DNA of 64,000 nucleotides, taken from NCBI RefSeq assembly GCF_902502825.2, contig NZ_LR723670.1, positions 3,192,001 to 3,256,000 of the forward strand. The letters run 5' to 3'. Positions 1 through 8,632 of the stretch are shown here, one piece after another. Each line of letters begins with the position of its first letter. Positions within the stretch are counted from its first letter, which is position 1. The translations under genes were made by a program, and so were the position numbers. The DNA comes from Pseudorhizobium flavum. GTDB lineage: Bacteria > Pseudomonadota > Alphaproteobacteria > Rhizobiales > Rhizobiaceae. The notes below the pieces were generated by a model. The model saw nothing but the letters and a program-made list of their open reading frames with translations, searched no databases and was not told where the DNA came from.

Positions 1-207
1 AAGGTTCGTGCCGAAGGCGAATCGAGCCTGCGCGGCCATATCCCCGGTCAGAACGAGACGGATGAAGGCTCCGGCTCGGTCGCCTACGTCCCGCCGGAGG
101 CAAAGGACGACGTGCAGTTGAACTACGCCCTCGATCTGTTGCGCGGCAACAAGACCGACCCGAGCTTCCCGCCAAGCCCGGACAAGGCTGCAGCAGTCAA
201 GCAATAA
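1..207 (+). CDS. ctpA: C-terminal end of carboxy-terminal processing protease CtpA (partial)
   Basis: Reading frame 1 is open from the first base to a TAA at 205-207, giving the last 68 residues of a larger protein. The tail carries EGESSLRGHI, GSGSVAYVPP and QLNYALDLLRG, which I recognise from the C-terminus of rhizobial S41 (tail-specific) serine proteases, periplasmic enzymes that trim the C-termini of exported proteins. The PDZ and catalytic Ser/Lys regions lie outside the window. The following genes (a divergent polysaccharide deacetylase and rppH) are the neighbours usual for ctpA in Rhizobiaceae, which supports the call. The identification rests on the tail and synteny only. Confidence 0.8.
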   Translation, partial: KVRAEGESSLRGHIPGQNETDEGSGSVAYVPPEAKDDVQLNYALDLLRGNKTDPSFPPSPDKAAAVKQ

Positions 208-214
208 GATCTTG

Positions 215-242
215 GAAGCCGGAGCAAACCTCCGGCTTCTTC
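215..242 (+). terminator. Rho-independent terminator of ctpA
   Basis: GAAGCCGGAG (215-224) and CTCCGGCTTC (230-239) form a perfect 10-bp stem around a CAAAC loop, followed by a short pyrimidine stretch. It starts 7 nt after the ctpA stop, so it should end that transcript before the next gene. Confidence 0.8.
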
Positions 243-273
243 ACCTTCGGCATATCCATCTCCGGACCTTCCC

Positions 274-1479
274 TTGGACCCTGACCTTCACGCCCCGCTC
301 GGACAGAACAGACCGGCCGGAAGAAGACGATGGATTCGCCTCACACCCTCGCTTGCCGGGGGCGCAGCCTTTACGACGGCGGTTCTGGCCCTCTCCTTCT
401 ACACAATGTTGGAGGGAAGCCGCTTTCGAGCATCCTCGCCCGGCACCCCGTCGGAACAGCAGCAGACCCCTCAATCCGAGATCGCGCAATCCGCTGCGTC
501 GCAAGCTGGCGGCGCTCGTCGGAGCGGATTCGGTACGGGCCCAGGCATCGAACGGCTGACAACCGACGACGGAGCGGCGGTGACCAAATATTCGCCTGGC
601 TTGCGCAGCGGGAGTGAGCCGCTCATCCTCCAGGCGCCACGTGTCGGACAGGACCCAAGGCTGGCCGGGACGCCCAATGAGGATCTTCTGGAGGATTCTC
701 CCTACGGTCCCTTGCCCGTGGTCGGTCCCGATGGACTGCGGCCCATGGATCACTATGCGCGCCCGTGGTCGGGTGCGCGCGGAACTCGCATCGCCATTAT
801 CGTCGGCGGACTCGGTTTGAGCCAGACGGGAACGCAGCGCGCAATTGAAGAACTCCCGTCGGAAATTACCCTCGCCTTCGCCGCAAGCGGAAACAGCCTC
901 CAGCGGTGGATGCAGGCATCGCGCAGACAAGGCCACGAAATCTTGCTTCAGGTCCCCATGGAGCCTTTCGGCTCCTCGGATCCGGAAAGCGATCCCAACA
1001 CCTTGCTCGTCGACGCGCCGCGAGCGAAGAACCTGGAGCGGCTGCATGAAGCGATGGCAAGCATTACAGGCTACACGGGCATCATGAACCATCTCGGGGG
1101 ACGGTTGCTCTCCAACGTCGATGCCCTGGAACCCCTTCTGCGCGACGTGAGCGCGCGCGGCCTGCTGTTCCTTGACGATGGCTCATCCGCACGATCCACA
1201 AGCGGCACACTCGCCAAGGCAATCGACTTGCCCCATGCCTTTGCCGACATGACGCTGGACGGTCAGGTGGAGACGGCGGCGATCCTGCGCAAGCTTGACG
1301 ACCTGGAACGTCTTGCGCTGCGAAAGGGAAGTGCTATCGGTGTCGCTTCGGCCTTCGATGAGTCCGTGCAGGCAATCCGCCAATGGGTCCAGGAGGCGAG
1401 CCGCCGCGGGATCGAGATCGTGGGGGTCTCGGCTTTGGCCGACGACCCGACCGGCTACCGCGCAGAGGTGAACCAATGA
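274..1479 (+). CDS. Divergent polysaccharide deacetylase family protein (DUF610/YibQ-like)
   Basis: 401 residues read from a TTG codon. The N-terminus is basic and followed by one hydrophobic segment (about residues 26-46), so the protein is probably anchored in the inner membrane with its body in the periplasm. After a low-complexity Ser/Gln/Pro linker, the domain from about residue 168 ([12 protein letters not shown], then [12 protein letters not shown] and [11 protein letters not shown]) matches the NodB-like fold family called divergent polysaccharide deacetylase. The family is linked to cell envelope or peptidoglycan upkeep; its substrate is not established. The start is not certain: the TTG frame gives the usual short basic tail before the membrane segment, and I saw no better ATG upstream of that segment. 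The stop overlaps the rppH start (ATGA), so the two are co-translated. Confidence 0.78.
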   Translation: MDPDLHAPLGQNRPAGRRRWIRLTPSLAGGAAFTTAVLALSFYTMLEGSRFRASSPGTPSEQQQTPQSEIAQSAASQAGGARRSGFGTGPGIERLTTDDGAAVTKYSPGLRSGSEPLILQAPRVGQDPRLAGTPNEDLLEDSPYGPLPVVGPDGLRPMDHYARPWSGARGTRIAIIVGGLGLSQTGTQRAIEELPSEITLAFAASGNSLQRWMQASRRQGHEILLQVPMEPFGSSDPESDPNTLLVDAPRAKNLERLHEAMASITGYTGIMNHLGGRLLSNVDALEPLLRDVSARGLLFLDDGSSARSTSGTLAKAIDLPHAFADMTLDGQVETAAILRKLDDLERLALRKGSAIGVASAFDESVQAIRQWVQEASRRGIEIVGVSALADDPTGYRAEVNQ

Positions 1480-2003
1480 GCCAATTCTCCAAAGCCGCCG
1501 AAGACCTCCCCTACCGACGCTGCGTTGGCGTGATGGTCCTCAATCACGACGGGCTGGTCTGGGCCGGACGTCGCATTCCCGAGGGCAATTCCGAGTATGA
1601 CGGCTCGCCGCAGCTCTGGCAGATGCCACAAGGCGGCATCGACAAGGGAGAGGATCCGCTAGAGGCTGCCTATCGGGAACTCTATGAGGAGACCGGCATC
1701 GAGACTGTCTGTCTGCTCGGGCAGAGCCGCGACTGGATCAACTACGACCTCCCGCACCACCTGATCGGCATCGGACTTAAAGGGAAGTACCGCGGCCAGA
1801 CACAGCGCTGGTTCGCCTTCCGCTTTGAAGGCGACGAACACGAAATTCGGATCAACCCGCCGCCGGGCGACCACGCCCCCGAATTCGATGCTTGGGAGTG
1901 GAAGCCCATGGACGAACTTCCCGGCCTGATCATCCCGTTCAAGCGCAAAGTTTATGAGCGCGTCGTCTCGGAGTTCGCTCACCTCGGCAAGACGGCAGCC
2001 TGA
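1476..2003 (+). CDS. rppH: RNA pyrophosphohydrolase RppH (Nudix)
   Basis: 175 residues. It contains a complete Nudix box, [20 protein letters not shown] followed by TGI, in an otherwise typical RppH/IalA framework ([11 protein letters not shown] at the start, [10 protein letters not shown] before the box). RppH removes pyrophosphate from 5'-triphosphate RNA, which starts RNase E-dependent decay; alphaproteobacterial homologues have also been described as dinucleoside polyphosphate hydrolases linked to invasion. The ATG at 1476 overlaps the preceding TGA by the ATGA arrangement. It ends 6 nt from the convergent LysR gene. Confidence 0.93.
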   Translation: MSQFSKAAEDLPYRRCVGVMVLNHDGLVWAGRRIPEGNSEYDGSPQLWQMPQGGIDKGEDPLEAAYRELYEETGIETVCLLGQSRDWINYDLPHHLIGIGLKGKYRGQTQRWFAFRFEGDEHEIRINPPPGDHAPEFDAWEWKPMDELPGLIIPFKRKVYERVVSEFAHLGKTAA

Positions 2004-2009
2004 CGAACT

Positions 2010-3185
2010 TCAGCCGTCTGGCGAAAGCTCCGAAATGATCTCCATCAGCTGCTGCTGTATCCGGGTCGGCTGCCAGTTCCCGCGATAGGTGAGCCCAATC
2101 GGACGAATGAGGTGATCGGTGGAGAAAGGGATTTGCGCCAGCAGCCCGTGATCGCATTCCGGCTTCGACTGGTGGCGGGAGATGCAGCCGAGATGATCGC
2201 TTTCACTGAGAACGCCCCGCATCAAGAGAAGCGATCCGGATTCAATCAGCCGCTGCGGTGTCGCCTTGCCCTCTGATGTGAACAGCGTCTCGAACTGCGT
2301 TCGTGTCGGCGTCCCGAGCCGAGGCACCACCCAGGGATAAGCAAGAAGATCATCTATGCACACCGAGGTCTGTTTTGCGAGCGGATGGTCCGGCCGGGCG
2401 AGAAGCGCAAGTCGGTCGTCGAACAGCCTTTCCTGAACGACATCCTCTATGGGAGCAGGCTCGCGCAGGGCGCCCACGAGAAAGTCGATTGAGCCTCGCC
2501 GCAGGTCTCCCAGAAGGGCATCATAGGTTCCATCGATAATGCGGACCGCGAATGTGGGATACTGTTGGCGGAACCGCGCTAGGGCGCGCGGCAGCAGGAT
2601 CGATCTGGCTAGCGGCATTGCGCCGAGCACGACCGCACCAGCCTCGCTTCCATCGAACTGCGCGAGTTCCGCATCGGCCTGATCGAACTCGTAGATGGCA
2701 AGGCGGGCTGCCTGCGCCAGCGCCTGGCACAGGCGCGTCGACAGGATTCCGAAGGATGTCCGCTCGAACAGGGTTCGCGCGGCCTCCTGTTCGATCTGCG
2801 CAACCGCGCGATGGACAGTTGGCTGGGCCAGACCGAGGCGCCGCGCCGCAAGCGTGAAGTTCTCGCTTTCGCTGACAGCGATCAGAGCCTGCAGCTGAGC
2901 ATAGGTCAGGGAGACCCGCAGCCGGGGCGAGATTTCACCAAGGATCGGGTCGAGGAGAGCGAATGCGCTTTCGACGCGCTTGAGCAGTATTTCACCGCGC
3001 GGTGTAAGAAAGAACCCGTGCCGGGTGCGATCGAAGAGCGGCCCGCCCGCCTCGCGTTCCAGCTTGTTGATCGCTTGGGTGACCGCCGGCTGGGAAAGGT
3101 GCCATCTCTCCGATGTCGCCGTCAGCGACTTCAGTTCCGCAACGGCGGCGAAGAACCTCAGATGTCTGAGATTGCGAGGAATCAT
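2010..3185 (-). CDS. LysR-type regulator with two tandem N-terminal HTH domains
   Basis: 391 residues, about 90 longer than a normal LysR protein. The first winged-HTH covers about residues 6-70 (LSQPAVTQAINKLEREAG, LFDRTRHGFFLTPRG). It is followed not by the effector domain but by a second HTH at about 96-160 (FTLAARRLGLAQPTVHRAVA, LFERTSFG). The substrate-binding-type effector domain then runs from about 180 to the end. I took the ATG at 3185, where MIPRNLRHLRFFAAV begins, because the open frame upstream is Arg-rich overlap with the neighbouring gene. The gene is translationally coupled to the dehydrogenase upstream (4-nt ATGA overlap) and divergent from the galB operon, so it probably controls that operon in response to an aromatic or ring-cleavage intermediate. 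Confidence 0.85.
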   Translation of the reverse strand: MIPRNLRHLRFFAAVAELKSLTATSERWHLSQPAVTQAINKLEREAGGPLFDRTRHGFFLTPRGEILLKRVESAFALLDPILGEISPRLRVSLTYAQLQALIAVSESENFTLAARRLGLAQPTVHRAVAQIEQEAARTLFERTSFGILSTRLCQALAQAARLAIYEFDQADAELAQFDGSEAGAVVLGAMPLARSILLPRALARFRQQYPTFAVRIIDGTYDALLGDLRRGSIDFLVGALREPAPIEDVVQERLFDDRLALLARPDHPLAKQTSVCIDDLLAYPWVVPRLGTPTRTQFETLFTSEGKATPQRLIESGSLLLMRGVLSESDHLGCISRHQSKPECDHGLLAQIPFSTDHLIRPIGLTYRGNWQPTRIQQQLMEIISELSPDG

Positions 3186-4069
3186 AGGGTGCGAAGCACG
3201 GCGTCGCAGCGCTGTGCCAGATCGTCGTCGCCTGGATCGAGACGCAGATCGGAGATGGTCCGCTGCCACCTGACCGTGCCGCTGCTCATCCAATCGGGCA
3301 ACCCGAATTCACGCAGAGTCACACAGACTTCCTCGACCTCGGCGGCCCTCCGGGCGCCATGAACGATCATCCGTTCGAGGTTATAGGATCCCCGGGCGTG
3401 CCAGTCTATGCCCGGATCGGAGGCTTGCAGCGAGGCAAGCACCGCATCCTCGACGCCAGCCCTTCGCGCCGCAAGCAGACATTCGGTGGTCAACGCCTCC
3501 AGGCCCTTGATGATCACGGAGCGCAGCATCTTCACGCTCGACGCATCGCCCACCTTTTCCCCCGTGAGGCGCGGGCGCATGTCCAGTTGTTCGAGCAGGC
3601 CAGCCACTTCACCTGCATGAGGTCCTGCCAGCAGAAGCGGCGCCTGGTGCCTTTTCGGATAGACCGGCGCCATGACGGCAACATCTACATAGCGGCCGCC
3701 GACTTCCTCGATAAGCGCAGCCGCCTTCTGCTTCGTCTGCGGCGCGCACGAGTTGCAATCCAGCCAGTAAGCCCCCGGCGCTAGATAGCGCACGGCTGCA
3801 CGGGCAGCTTCCAGCGCCTGGTCCGCCGTCACGAGGCTGAAGATTAGGCCCGTCCCGTCCAAAGCCTCTTCAAGACTTGCCACTGGCTCCACGCCTGCCG
3901 CTACACAGCGCATCGTCACCTGCTCGGCAGCTTCCGGATCCTGCAATTTCAGATCATAAGCGCGAACACTACGTTCGGGCGCGGCTTGCCAGCCGGAGGC
4001 GACGGCGTGCGCTGCTTCGCCGAAGCCCACGAAGGTGACTCTCGGGAAATTCCTTGCGGTATCAGTCAT
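3182..4069 (-). CDS. DUF1932 / 6-phosphogluconate-dehydrogenase-like NAD(P)-dependent oxidoreductase
   Basis: 295 residues. A dinucleotide-binding motif near the N-terminus (VTFVGFGEAAHAV) begins a Rossmann fold. The central YWLDCNSCAPQTKQ and the C-terminal helical part resemble beta-hydroxyacid dehydrogenases with a DUF1932 C-terminal domain. ATG 4069 is chosen because AAGGAG lies just upstream. Proteins of this family often sit beside ring-cleavage genes, but no reaction is assigned. Here it is divergent from galB and co-transcribed with the tandem-HTH LysR gene. No ligC-type (Gfo/Idh/MocA) semialdehyde dehydrogenase is visible nearby, so it could be the redox enzyme of the pathway; that is inference. 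Confidence 0.75.
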   Translation of the reverse strand: MTDTARNFPRVTFVGFGEAAHAVASGWQAAPERSVRAYDLKLQDPEAAEQVTMRCVAAGVEPVASLEEALDGTGLIFSLVTADQALEAARAAVRYLAPGAYWLDCNSCAPQTKQKAAALIEEVGGRYVDVAVMAPVYPKRHQAPLLLAGPHAGEVAGLLEQLDMRPRLTGEKVGDASSVKMLRSVIIKGLEALTTECLLAARRAGVEDAVLASLQASDPGIDWHARGSYNLERMIVHGARRAAEVEEVCVTLREFGLPDWMSSGTVRWQRTISDLRLDPGDDDLAQRCDAVLRTL

Positions 4070-4224
4070 CAGCCATCTCCTTCGATCAGAGCGCGAGTGT
4101 GGCAAGGCACAGTCTGCAAATCCAGAGACTATAGCTTAAACTTATCCGTTTCGGACCCCTTTCCATTTGATCTGGAGGAGCACACGAAACAACCCTAGGC
4201 TAATGGAAAACCAGGGAGGCCTTC
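4070..4224. promoter_or_regulatory. Divergent control region between the DUF1932 gene and galB
   Basis: 155-bp intergenic space between divergent genes, locally AT-richer around 4130-4165. It includes ATAGCTTAAACTTAT (4131-4145), an imperfect dyad of the T-N11-A type that LysR proteins favour. The plus-strand gene has a GGGAGG ribosome site at 4213-4220. The LysR gene next door makes this the obvious operator region, but no promoter hexamer pair stands out. Confidence 0.45.
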
Positions 4225-4962
4225 ATGCCCAGCGAGAACAAGACTGCCCTCGTCATCAGTGCCCATGCCGCCGACTTTGTCTGGCGGTGCGGTGGCGCGA
4301 TCGCGCTTCATGCGGAACTTGGCTACAACGTCACCGTCGTCTGCCTGTCGTTCGGAGAGCGCGGTGAAAGCGCCAAGCTCTGGAAGCAGGAGGGCATGAC
4401 GCTCGATCGCGTCAAGGATGCCCGGCGCGCAGAGTCCGAGCGCGCTGCCGAGGCTCTTGGCGTACACGACCTGGTATGTATGGATCTTGGCGACTATCCC
4501 CTGGAACTGACGCGCGAGAACAAGAACGCGCTGGTTGATGTCATTCGACAGGTCCAGCCGCGCTTCATGCTCAGCCACTCGCAGTACGATCCCTACAACA
4601 CAGATCACATGTATGCGACGCAGGTCGCGCTTGAGTGCCGGATGATTGCCCAGGCCTGGGGCCACAATCCCGGCCAGAAGGTTCTAGGTGCACCGCAGCT
4701 CTATCTGTTCGAGCCACACCAGACCGAACAGATGGGCTGGAAGCCGGACACCTTCCTCGACATCACCCCGGTCTGGGACAAGAAGCGGGCGGCGATCGAG
4801 TGCATGGAGGGCCAGGAGCACCTGTGGGAATACTACACGCGCGTCGCCATCAACCGCGCCAATCACTTCAAGCGGAACTCCGGTGGCCAGTCCGGTGGCC
4901 GCGACTGCAAGTATGCGGAGGGCTTCCAGTCGATCTTTCCGCGAACAGTGGATGAGCTGTAA
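4225..4962 (+). CDS. galB: 4-oxalomesaconate hydratase, GalB-like (PIG-L family)
   Basis: 245 residues. The PIG-L/LmbE zinc site is present in the GalB variant: SAHAADFVWRCGG near the N-terminus (instead of the deacetylase AHPDDE) and HSQYDPYNTDH in the middle. GalB adds water to 4-oxalomesaconate to give 4-carboxy-4-hydroxy-2-oxoadipate in gallate and protocatechuate 4,5-cleavage catabolism. Start ATG 4225 follows GGGAGGCCTTC. It is the first gene of an operon with an extradiol dioxygenase, the matching aldolase and the matching tautomerase, which strongly supports this over a generic deacetylase. Confidence 0.87.
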   Translation: MPSENKTALVISAHAADFVWRCGGAIALHAELGYNVTVVCLSFGERGESAKLWKQEGMTLDRVKDARRAESERAAEALGVHDLVCMDLGDYPLELTRENKNALVDVIRQVQPRFMLSHSQYDPYNTDHMYATQVALECRMIAQAWGHNPGQKVLGAPQLYLFEPHQTEQMGWKPDTFLDITPVWDKKRAAIECMEGQEHLWEYYTRVAINRANHFKRNSGGQSGGRDCKYAEGFQSIFPRTVDEL

Positions 4963-4973
4963 GGAGCGCGAAC

Positions 4974-5930
4974 ATGGAGCCCTGCCACGACATCGCGCAT
5001 CTCGCACATGTGGAAATGTACACCGACAGATACGAGGAAAGCCTCGACTTCTTCACCCGCGTCTATGGCTTGAAGCTTTCGGGCGAGGACGAGACGTCTG
5101 CCTATCTTCGGGCATGGGATGACTACGAGTTCCACTCGCTGAAGCTGACGCGCCATCATCAAACCGGCATTGGCCACGTCGCCTACCGGGCGACCTCACC
5201 CGAAGCGCTTGAGCGGCGAGTAGAGGCGATCGAAGCCTCCGGCTACAAAGTCCATGGCTGGACTGACGGCGATCTCGGCCACGGCAGGGCGTTCCGGTTT
5301 GAGGATCCTTTTGGCCACATCTTCGAGATCTACTGGGATACCAACTGGTACCAGCCGCAGATCGAGGCGGAGCGGGCTGCCCTGAAGAACACGGCGTCGG
5401 CCTTCACCGGCGCCGCGCCGCGCCGGCTCGACCACCTGAACTTGCTGTCCAGCGACGTGACCGAATTCAGGCGCTTTATGGAGACCTGCCTCGGCTCCCG
5501 CGTGACGGAGATGATCCAGCTCGACAATGGCCGTATCGGCGGCTGCTGGTTCACCGTGAACAACAAGACCTATGACCTTGCCTGCACTGAGGAGCATGGA
5601 GGGGGCAGCGGACGCCTGCACCACGTCACCTATGCGACCGACCAGCGTGAGGACATTCTTCGGGCAGCCGACATCTTCCTGCAGAATGGGGTCCATATCG
5701 AGACAGGTCCGCACAAGCACGCCATCCAGGGCACCTTCTTCCTCTATGTCTGGGAACCCGCAGGAAACCGGATTGAGCTGGCAAATGCCGGGGCAAGGCT
5801 GATCCTCGCACCAGACTGGAAGCCCGTCGTCTGGACGGAGGCTGACCGCAAGAAGGGGCAGGCCTGGGGTCTCAAGACGATCGAGACGTTCCATACGCAC
5901 GGCACGCCGCCGGTAAAGAAGGAGCACTAA
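4974..5930 (+). CDS. Type I (VOC superfamily) extradiol ring-cleavage dioxygenase
   Basis: 318 residues, the length of catechol 2,3-dioxygenase / BphC enzymes. Two VOC domains are visible (about 6-125 and 150-275). The three Fe(II) ligands expected in the C-terminal domain appear at His154 (RLDHLNLL), His216 or His217 (GRLHHVTY) and Glu268 ([10 protein letters not shown]). The stretch [12 protein letters not shown] fits the C-terminal part of the extradiol dioxygenase signature. It has a strong AAGGAG ribosome site and sits between galB and the galC-like gene. In known gallate and protocatechuate 4,5-pathways this position is filled by a LigB-type (type II) enzyme, of which none is seen here. 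The substrate is therefore open: gallate, a methylgallate, protocatechuate or another catechol. Confidence 0.85.
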   Translation: MEPCHDIAHLAHVEMYTDRYEESLDFFTRVYGLKLSGEDETSAYLRAWDDYEFHSLKLTRHHQTGIGHVAYRATSPEALERRVEAIEASGYKVHGWTDGDLGHGRAFRFEDPFGHIFEIYWDTNWYQPQIEAERAALKNTASAFTGAAPRRLDHLNLLSSDVTEFRRFMETCLGSRVTEMIQLDNGRIGGCWFTVNNKTYDLACTEEHGGGSGRLHHVTYATDQREDILRAADIFLQNGVHIETGPHKHAIQGTFFLYVWEPAGNRIELANAGARLILAPDWKPVVWTEADRKKGQAWGLKTIETFHTHGTPPVKKEH

Positions 5931-5931
5931 G

Positions 5932-6603
5932 ATGGCTGTCGTGGTTCAAAATATCGAGCGCGCCGAGCCCTCGGTGATCGACCGGCTTGCCGCCGCTGGC
6001 GTGGCGACCGTTCATGAGGCACAGGGTCGCCGCGGCTGCCTCGCCTCCTACATGCGTCCCATTTACGCCGGCGCCCAGATCGCCGGTTCAGCGGTGACGA
6101 TCTCTGCCCCTCCCGGCGACAACTGGATGGTCCATGTTGCAATCGAGCAGCTCCGCGAAGGGGACATCCTCGTGCTCGCACCCACCTCGCCTTGCGACAA
6201 TGGCTACTTCGGTGATCTTCTGGCGACCTCAGCCAAGGCCCGTGGTTGCCGCGGCTTGGTGATCGACGCCGGCGTCCGCGATATTCGTGACCTGACGGCT
6301 ATGGCCTTCCCTGTCTGGTCCAAGACGATCTCCGCCGAGGGTACGGTGAAGGAGACACTTGGCTCGGTGAACGTCCCGATTGTCTGCGCCGGCGCGGCGA
6401 TCGAAGCCGGCGACATCATCGTGGCAGATGACGACGGCGTAGTGGTGGTCAAGCGTGCCGAGGCGGAAACTGTCGCTATTGCCGCCGAGAAACGCCTGGC
6501 GGCCGAAGAGGCCAAGCGTCAGCGCCTGGCGTCCGGCGAGCTTGGTCTCGACATCTACTCCATGCGCGAAAGGCTTGCGGAGAAAGGACTGAAATATGTC
6601 TGA
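5932..6603 (+). CDS. ligK: 4-carboxy-4-hydroxy-2-oxoadipate aldolase/oxaloacetate decarboxylase (RraA-like, LigK/GalC)
   Basis: 223 residues. The RraA-fold signature is present: [25 protein letters not shown], then [14 protein letters not shown] with the Arg-Asp pair used for metal and substrate binding, and [13 protein letters not shown]. Family members of this length with a charged C-terminal helix ([15 protein letters not shown]) are class II aldolases that split 4-carboxy-4-hydroxy-2-oxoadipate into pyruvate and oxaloacetate. The ATG follows the dioxygenase stop by one base, and the gene overlaps galD by 8 nt. The context with galB and galD makes the RraA RNase-E-inhibitor role unlikely. 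Confidence 0.87.
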   Translation: MAVVVQNIERAEPSVIDRLAAAGVATVHEAQGRRGCLASYMRPIYAGAQIAGSAVTISAPPGDNWMVHVAIEQLREGDILVLAPTSPCDNGYFGDLLATSAKARGCRGLVIDAGVRDIRDLTAMAFPVWSKTISAEGTVKETLGSVNVPIVCAGAAIEAGDIIVADDDGVVVVKRAEAETVAIAAEKRLAAEEAKRQRLASGELGLDIYSMRERLAEKGLKYV

Positions 6604-7663
6604 TCTATACGCGGACGGCATCCCATGTCTCTGGATGCGGGGTGGAACGTCGAAAGGAGCTGTTTTCCTTGCCTCGGATCTACCCTCCGACCCGAAGGAG
6701 CGGGACAGCCTGCTCCTGAAGATAATGGGATCTCCTGACGCACGGCAGATCGATGGCATAGGAGGAGCCGACCCGCTCACGTCGAAGGTGGCTATACTCT
6801 CCCCCTCTTCGCGGCCCGACGCGGACATCGACTACCTCTTCCTGCAGGTCTTTGTGGATCAGGCCGTGGTCACGGATGCCCAGGGTTGCGGCAATATCCT
6901 GGCAGCCACGGCCCCCGCAGCCATCGAGCGAGGCCTCGTATCTGCCGAAGATGGCGTGACACCGGTCCGCGTGCACATGCTCAACACCGGGGAGGTATCG
7001 CTTGCAAGGGTCTCCACTCCCGGTCGCAGGGTCAGCTACGAGGGCGACGCGCGCATCGACGGCGTTCCCGGCCATCATGCGGCAATCCCGCTCCTGTTCC
7101 AGAACACGGAAGGCTCCATGTGCGGAGCGCTCCTTCCATCCGGAAACGTCAGCGACACCATCGAAGGCGTCGAGTGCACGCTGATCGACAACGGCATGCC
7201 GATCGTCATCCTCCGCGCTTCGGACTTCGGCCTCACCGGCACCGAAAGCAGGGAGGATCTGGATGGCAATGCCGACCTGAAGCGGAGATTGGAGACGATA
7301 CGGCTTGCGGTAGGACCGCTGATGAACCTGGGCGACGTTGCAGAGAAGTCGGTCCCGAAGATGACACTGGTTTCGGCTCCCCAACAGGGAGGCACAATCA
7401 GCACCCGCAGCTTCATCCCTCACCGCTGCCATGCCTCGATCGGCGTCTTCGCAGCCGTCAGCGTGGCGACTGCCTGCACCCTCCCCAGTTCCGTAGCCGC
7501 CGGCATTGCCGAATCGCCTGATGACGAACGATTTCTCGTGGAGCATCCAAGCGGTGCGGCTGAGGTCCTCGTTCATCGTGATCACGAAGGAAAGATCACT
7601 GGAGTGGGGACGCTCCGCACGGCGCGCAAGCTGTTCGATGGCAGGGTTTTCCCGGCGCCGTAA
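6596..7663 (+). CDS. galD: 4-oxalomesaconate tautomerase, GalD-like (PrpF family)
   Basis: 355 residues of the PrpF/diaminopimelate-epimerase-like fold. The N-terminal [16 protein letters not shown] is the PrpF hallmark, with [11 protein letters not shown] in the first half and [18 protein letters not shown] in the second. GalD interconverts keto and enol forms of 4-oxalomesaconate ahead of GalB. It starts 8 nt inside the ligK-type gene with GGAGAAAGG as ribosome site, and it is the last gene of the operon. A methylaconitate isomerase role (PrpF) is the alternative, but no prp genes are nearby. Confidence 0.85.
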   Translation: MSDLYADGIPCLWMRGGTSKGAVFLASDLPSDPKERDSLLLKIMGSPDARQIDGIGGADPLTSKVAILSPSSRPDADIDYLFLQVFVDQAVVTDAQGCGNILAATAPAAIERGLVSAEDGVTPVRVHMLNTGEVSLARVSTPGRRVSYEGDARIDGVPGHHAAIPLLFQNTEGSMCGALLPSGNVSDTIEGVECTLIDNGMPIVILRASDFGLTGTESREDLDGNADLKRRLETIRLAVGPLMNLGDVAEKSVPKMTLVSAPQQGGTISTRSFIPHRCHASIGVFAAVSVATACTLPSSVAAGIAESPDDERFLVEHPSGAAEVLVHRDHEGKITGVGTLRTARKLFDGRVFPAP

Positions 7664-7694
7664 CCGGATCGCGGTCCCGAACGAGATGCCCGGT

Positions 7695-8537
7695 TTAAGC
7701 TGGCTTCGCCACTCCGGCGCCTCCGGTCGCGGCCTTCCAGAGCGCCTGCATGACCCGACGACCCTCTTTGCGCCGCAGGCACCCGTCCCTGTCGTAAAAG
7801 AACATCATGCGGCGGCGGGCGAAGACATGCGCCATCCAGAGTGCGAAAGCTGCTCCGACAGCCCAGCCCATCAGCGTATCGCTGGGCCAATGGGCGCCGA
7901 CCAATTGCCGTGACAGCGTGATCAGGACGCCGACGGGGATGAAAAGCGAGCGCAGTCGGGGAAAGACCAGCGCCAGGGACATCGCCATTGCACCGGCCGT
8001 CGCCGAGTGTCCCGATGGGAACGCAGCAAAGTCGGAGTCGAACGTCAAGGGTTCGAAGTGTAGATGCCCGTAGGTTTCAAGAAGCTTGGGCCGTGCACGT
8101 CCGATCACGTTCTTGACCAGCGCAGCCGTCAGCCCGCCTCCGGCGACTGACAGAAAGATGAAGGCTGCTGCCGCAGTGATGGAATTTGCGCCGACCACCA
8201 CCCGTCGACGCAATCGACTGGAGGGAACGAGAACGCTGAGGATAAGCACGATACCGCTCGTCACCAGAATCTCAACGCCTTCACCCAGGTCCGTGATCCA
8301 CTGGGCGAAGGGGCGAAGTTCCGCAGGAAAGTCTTTCATCCAGCGGCCAAGAGTGAGATCTGCCGAAAGCATCAGCGAAACTGAAAGCAACAGAAAAATG
8401 CCAAGAACCAGAATGGGTCGTTCCAGCGGCGCCCGTCTTTTCGGGTAAGGCACGACAGGGGGAGAGAACAGGCGTTCGAAACCTGCGGCTATCCTCGGTC
8501 TGCTATCCCCCAATGCGGCGCCCATGTTGTCTCCCAT
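7695..8537 (-). CDS. PAP2-family membrane phosphatase
   Basis: 280 residues with several hydrophobic segments. All three PAP2 phosphatase motifs are visible: KNVIGRARP (motif 1), PSGHSATAG (motif 2) and SRQLVGAHWPSD (motif 3). Such enzymes dephosphorylate undecaprenyl pyrophosphate, phosphatidic acid or related lipid phosphates at the outer face of the inner membrane. It is convergent with galD and separated from the next minus-strand gene by about 95 nt, so it is probably its own unit, unrelated to the flanking aromatic pathways. Substrate unknown. Confidence 0.85.
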   Translation of the reverse strand: MGDNMGAALGDSRPRIAAGFERLFSPPVVPYPKRRAPLERPILVLGIFLLLSVSLMLSADLTLGRWMKDFPAELRPFAQWITDLGEGVEILVTSGIVLILSVLVPSSRLRRRVVVGANSITAAAAFIFLSVAGGGLTAALVKNVIGRARPKLLETYGHLHFEPLTFDSDFAAFPSGHSATAGAMAMSLALVFPRLRSLFIPVGVLITLSRQLVGAHWPSDTLMGWAVGAAFALWMAHVFARRRMMFFYDRDGCLRRKEGRRVMQALWKAATGGAGVAKPA

Positions 8538-8632
8538 AGCTTCCGATGATGCTGATAGGAAGATATCGCGCCGCTTGCAATGGCGGCTGGCCGCCCCTCA
8601 ACAGAACTCCAGCCCTCTGAGAGCGTCCACGA

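Noticed and set aside
5932..6603. RraA, regulator of RNase E activity
   Set aside because: Same fold, but the operon context with galB and galD and the longer charged C-terminus point to the aldolase.
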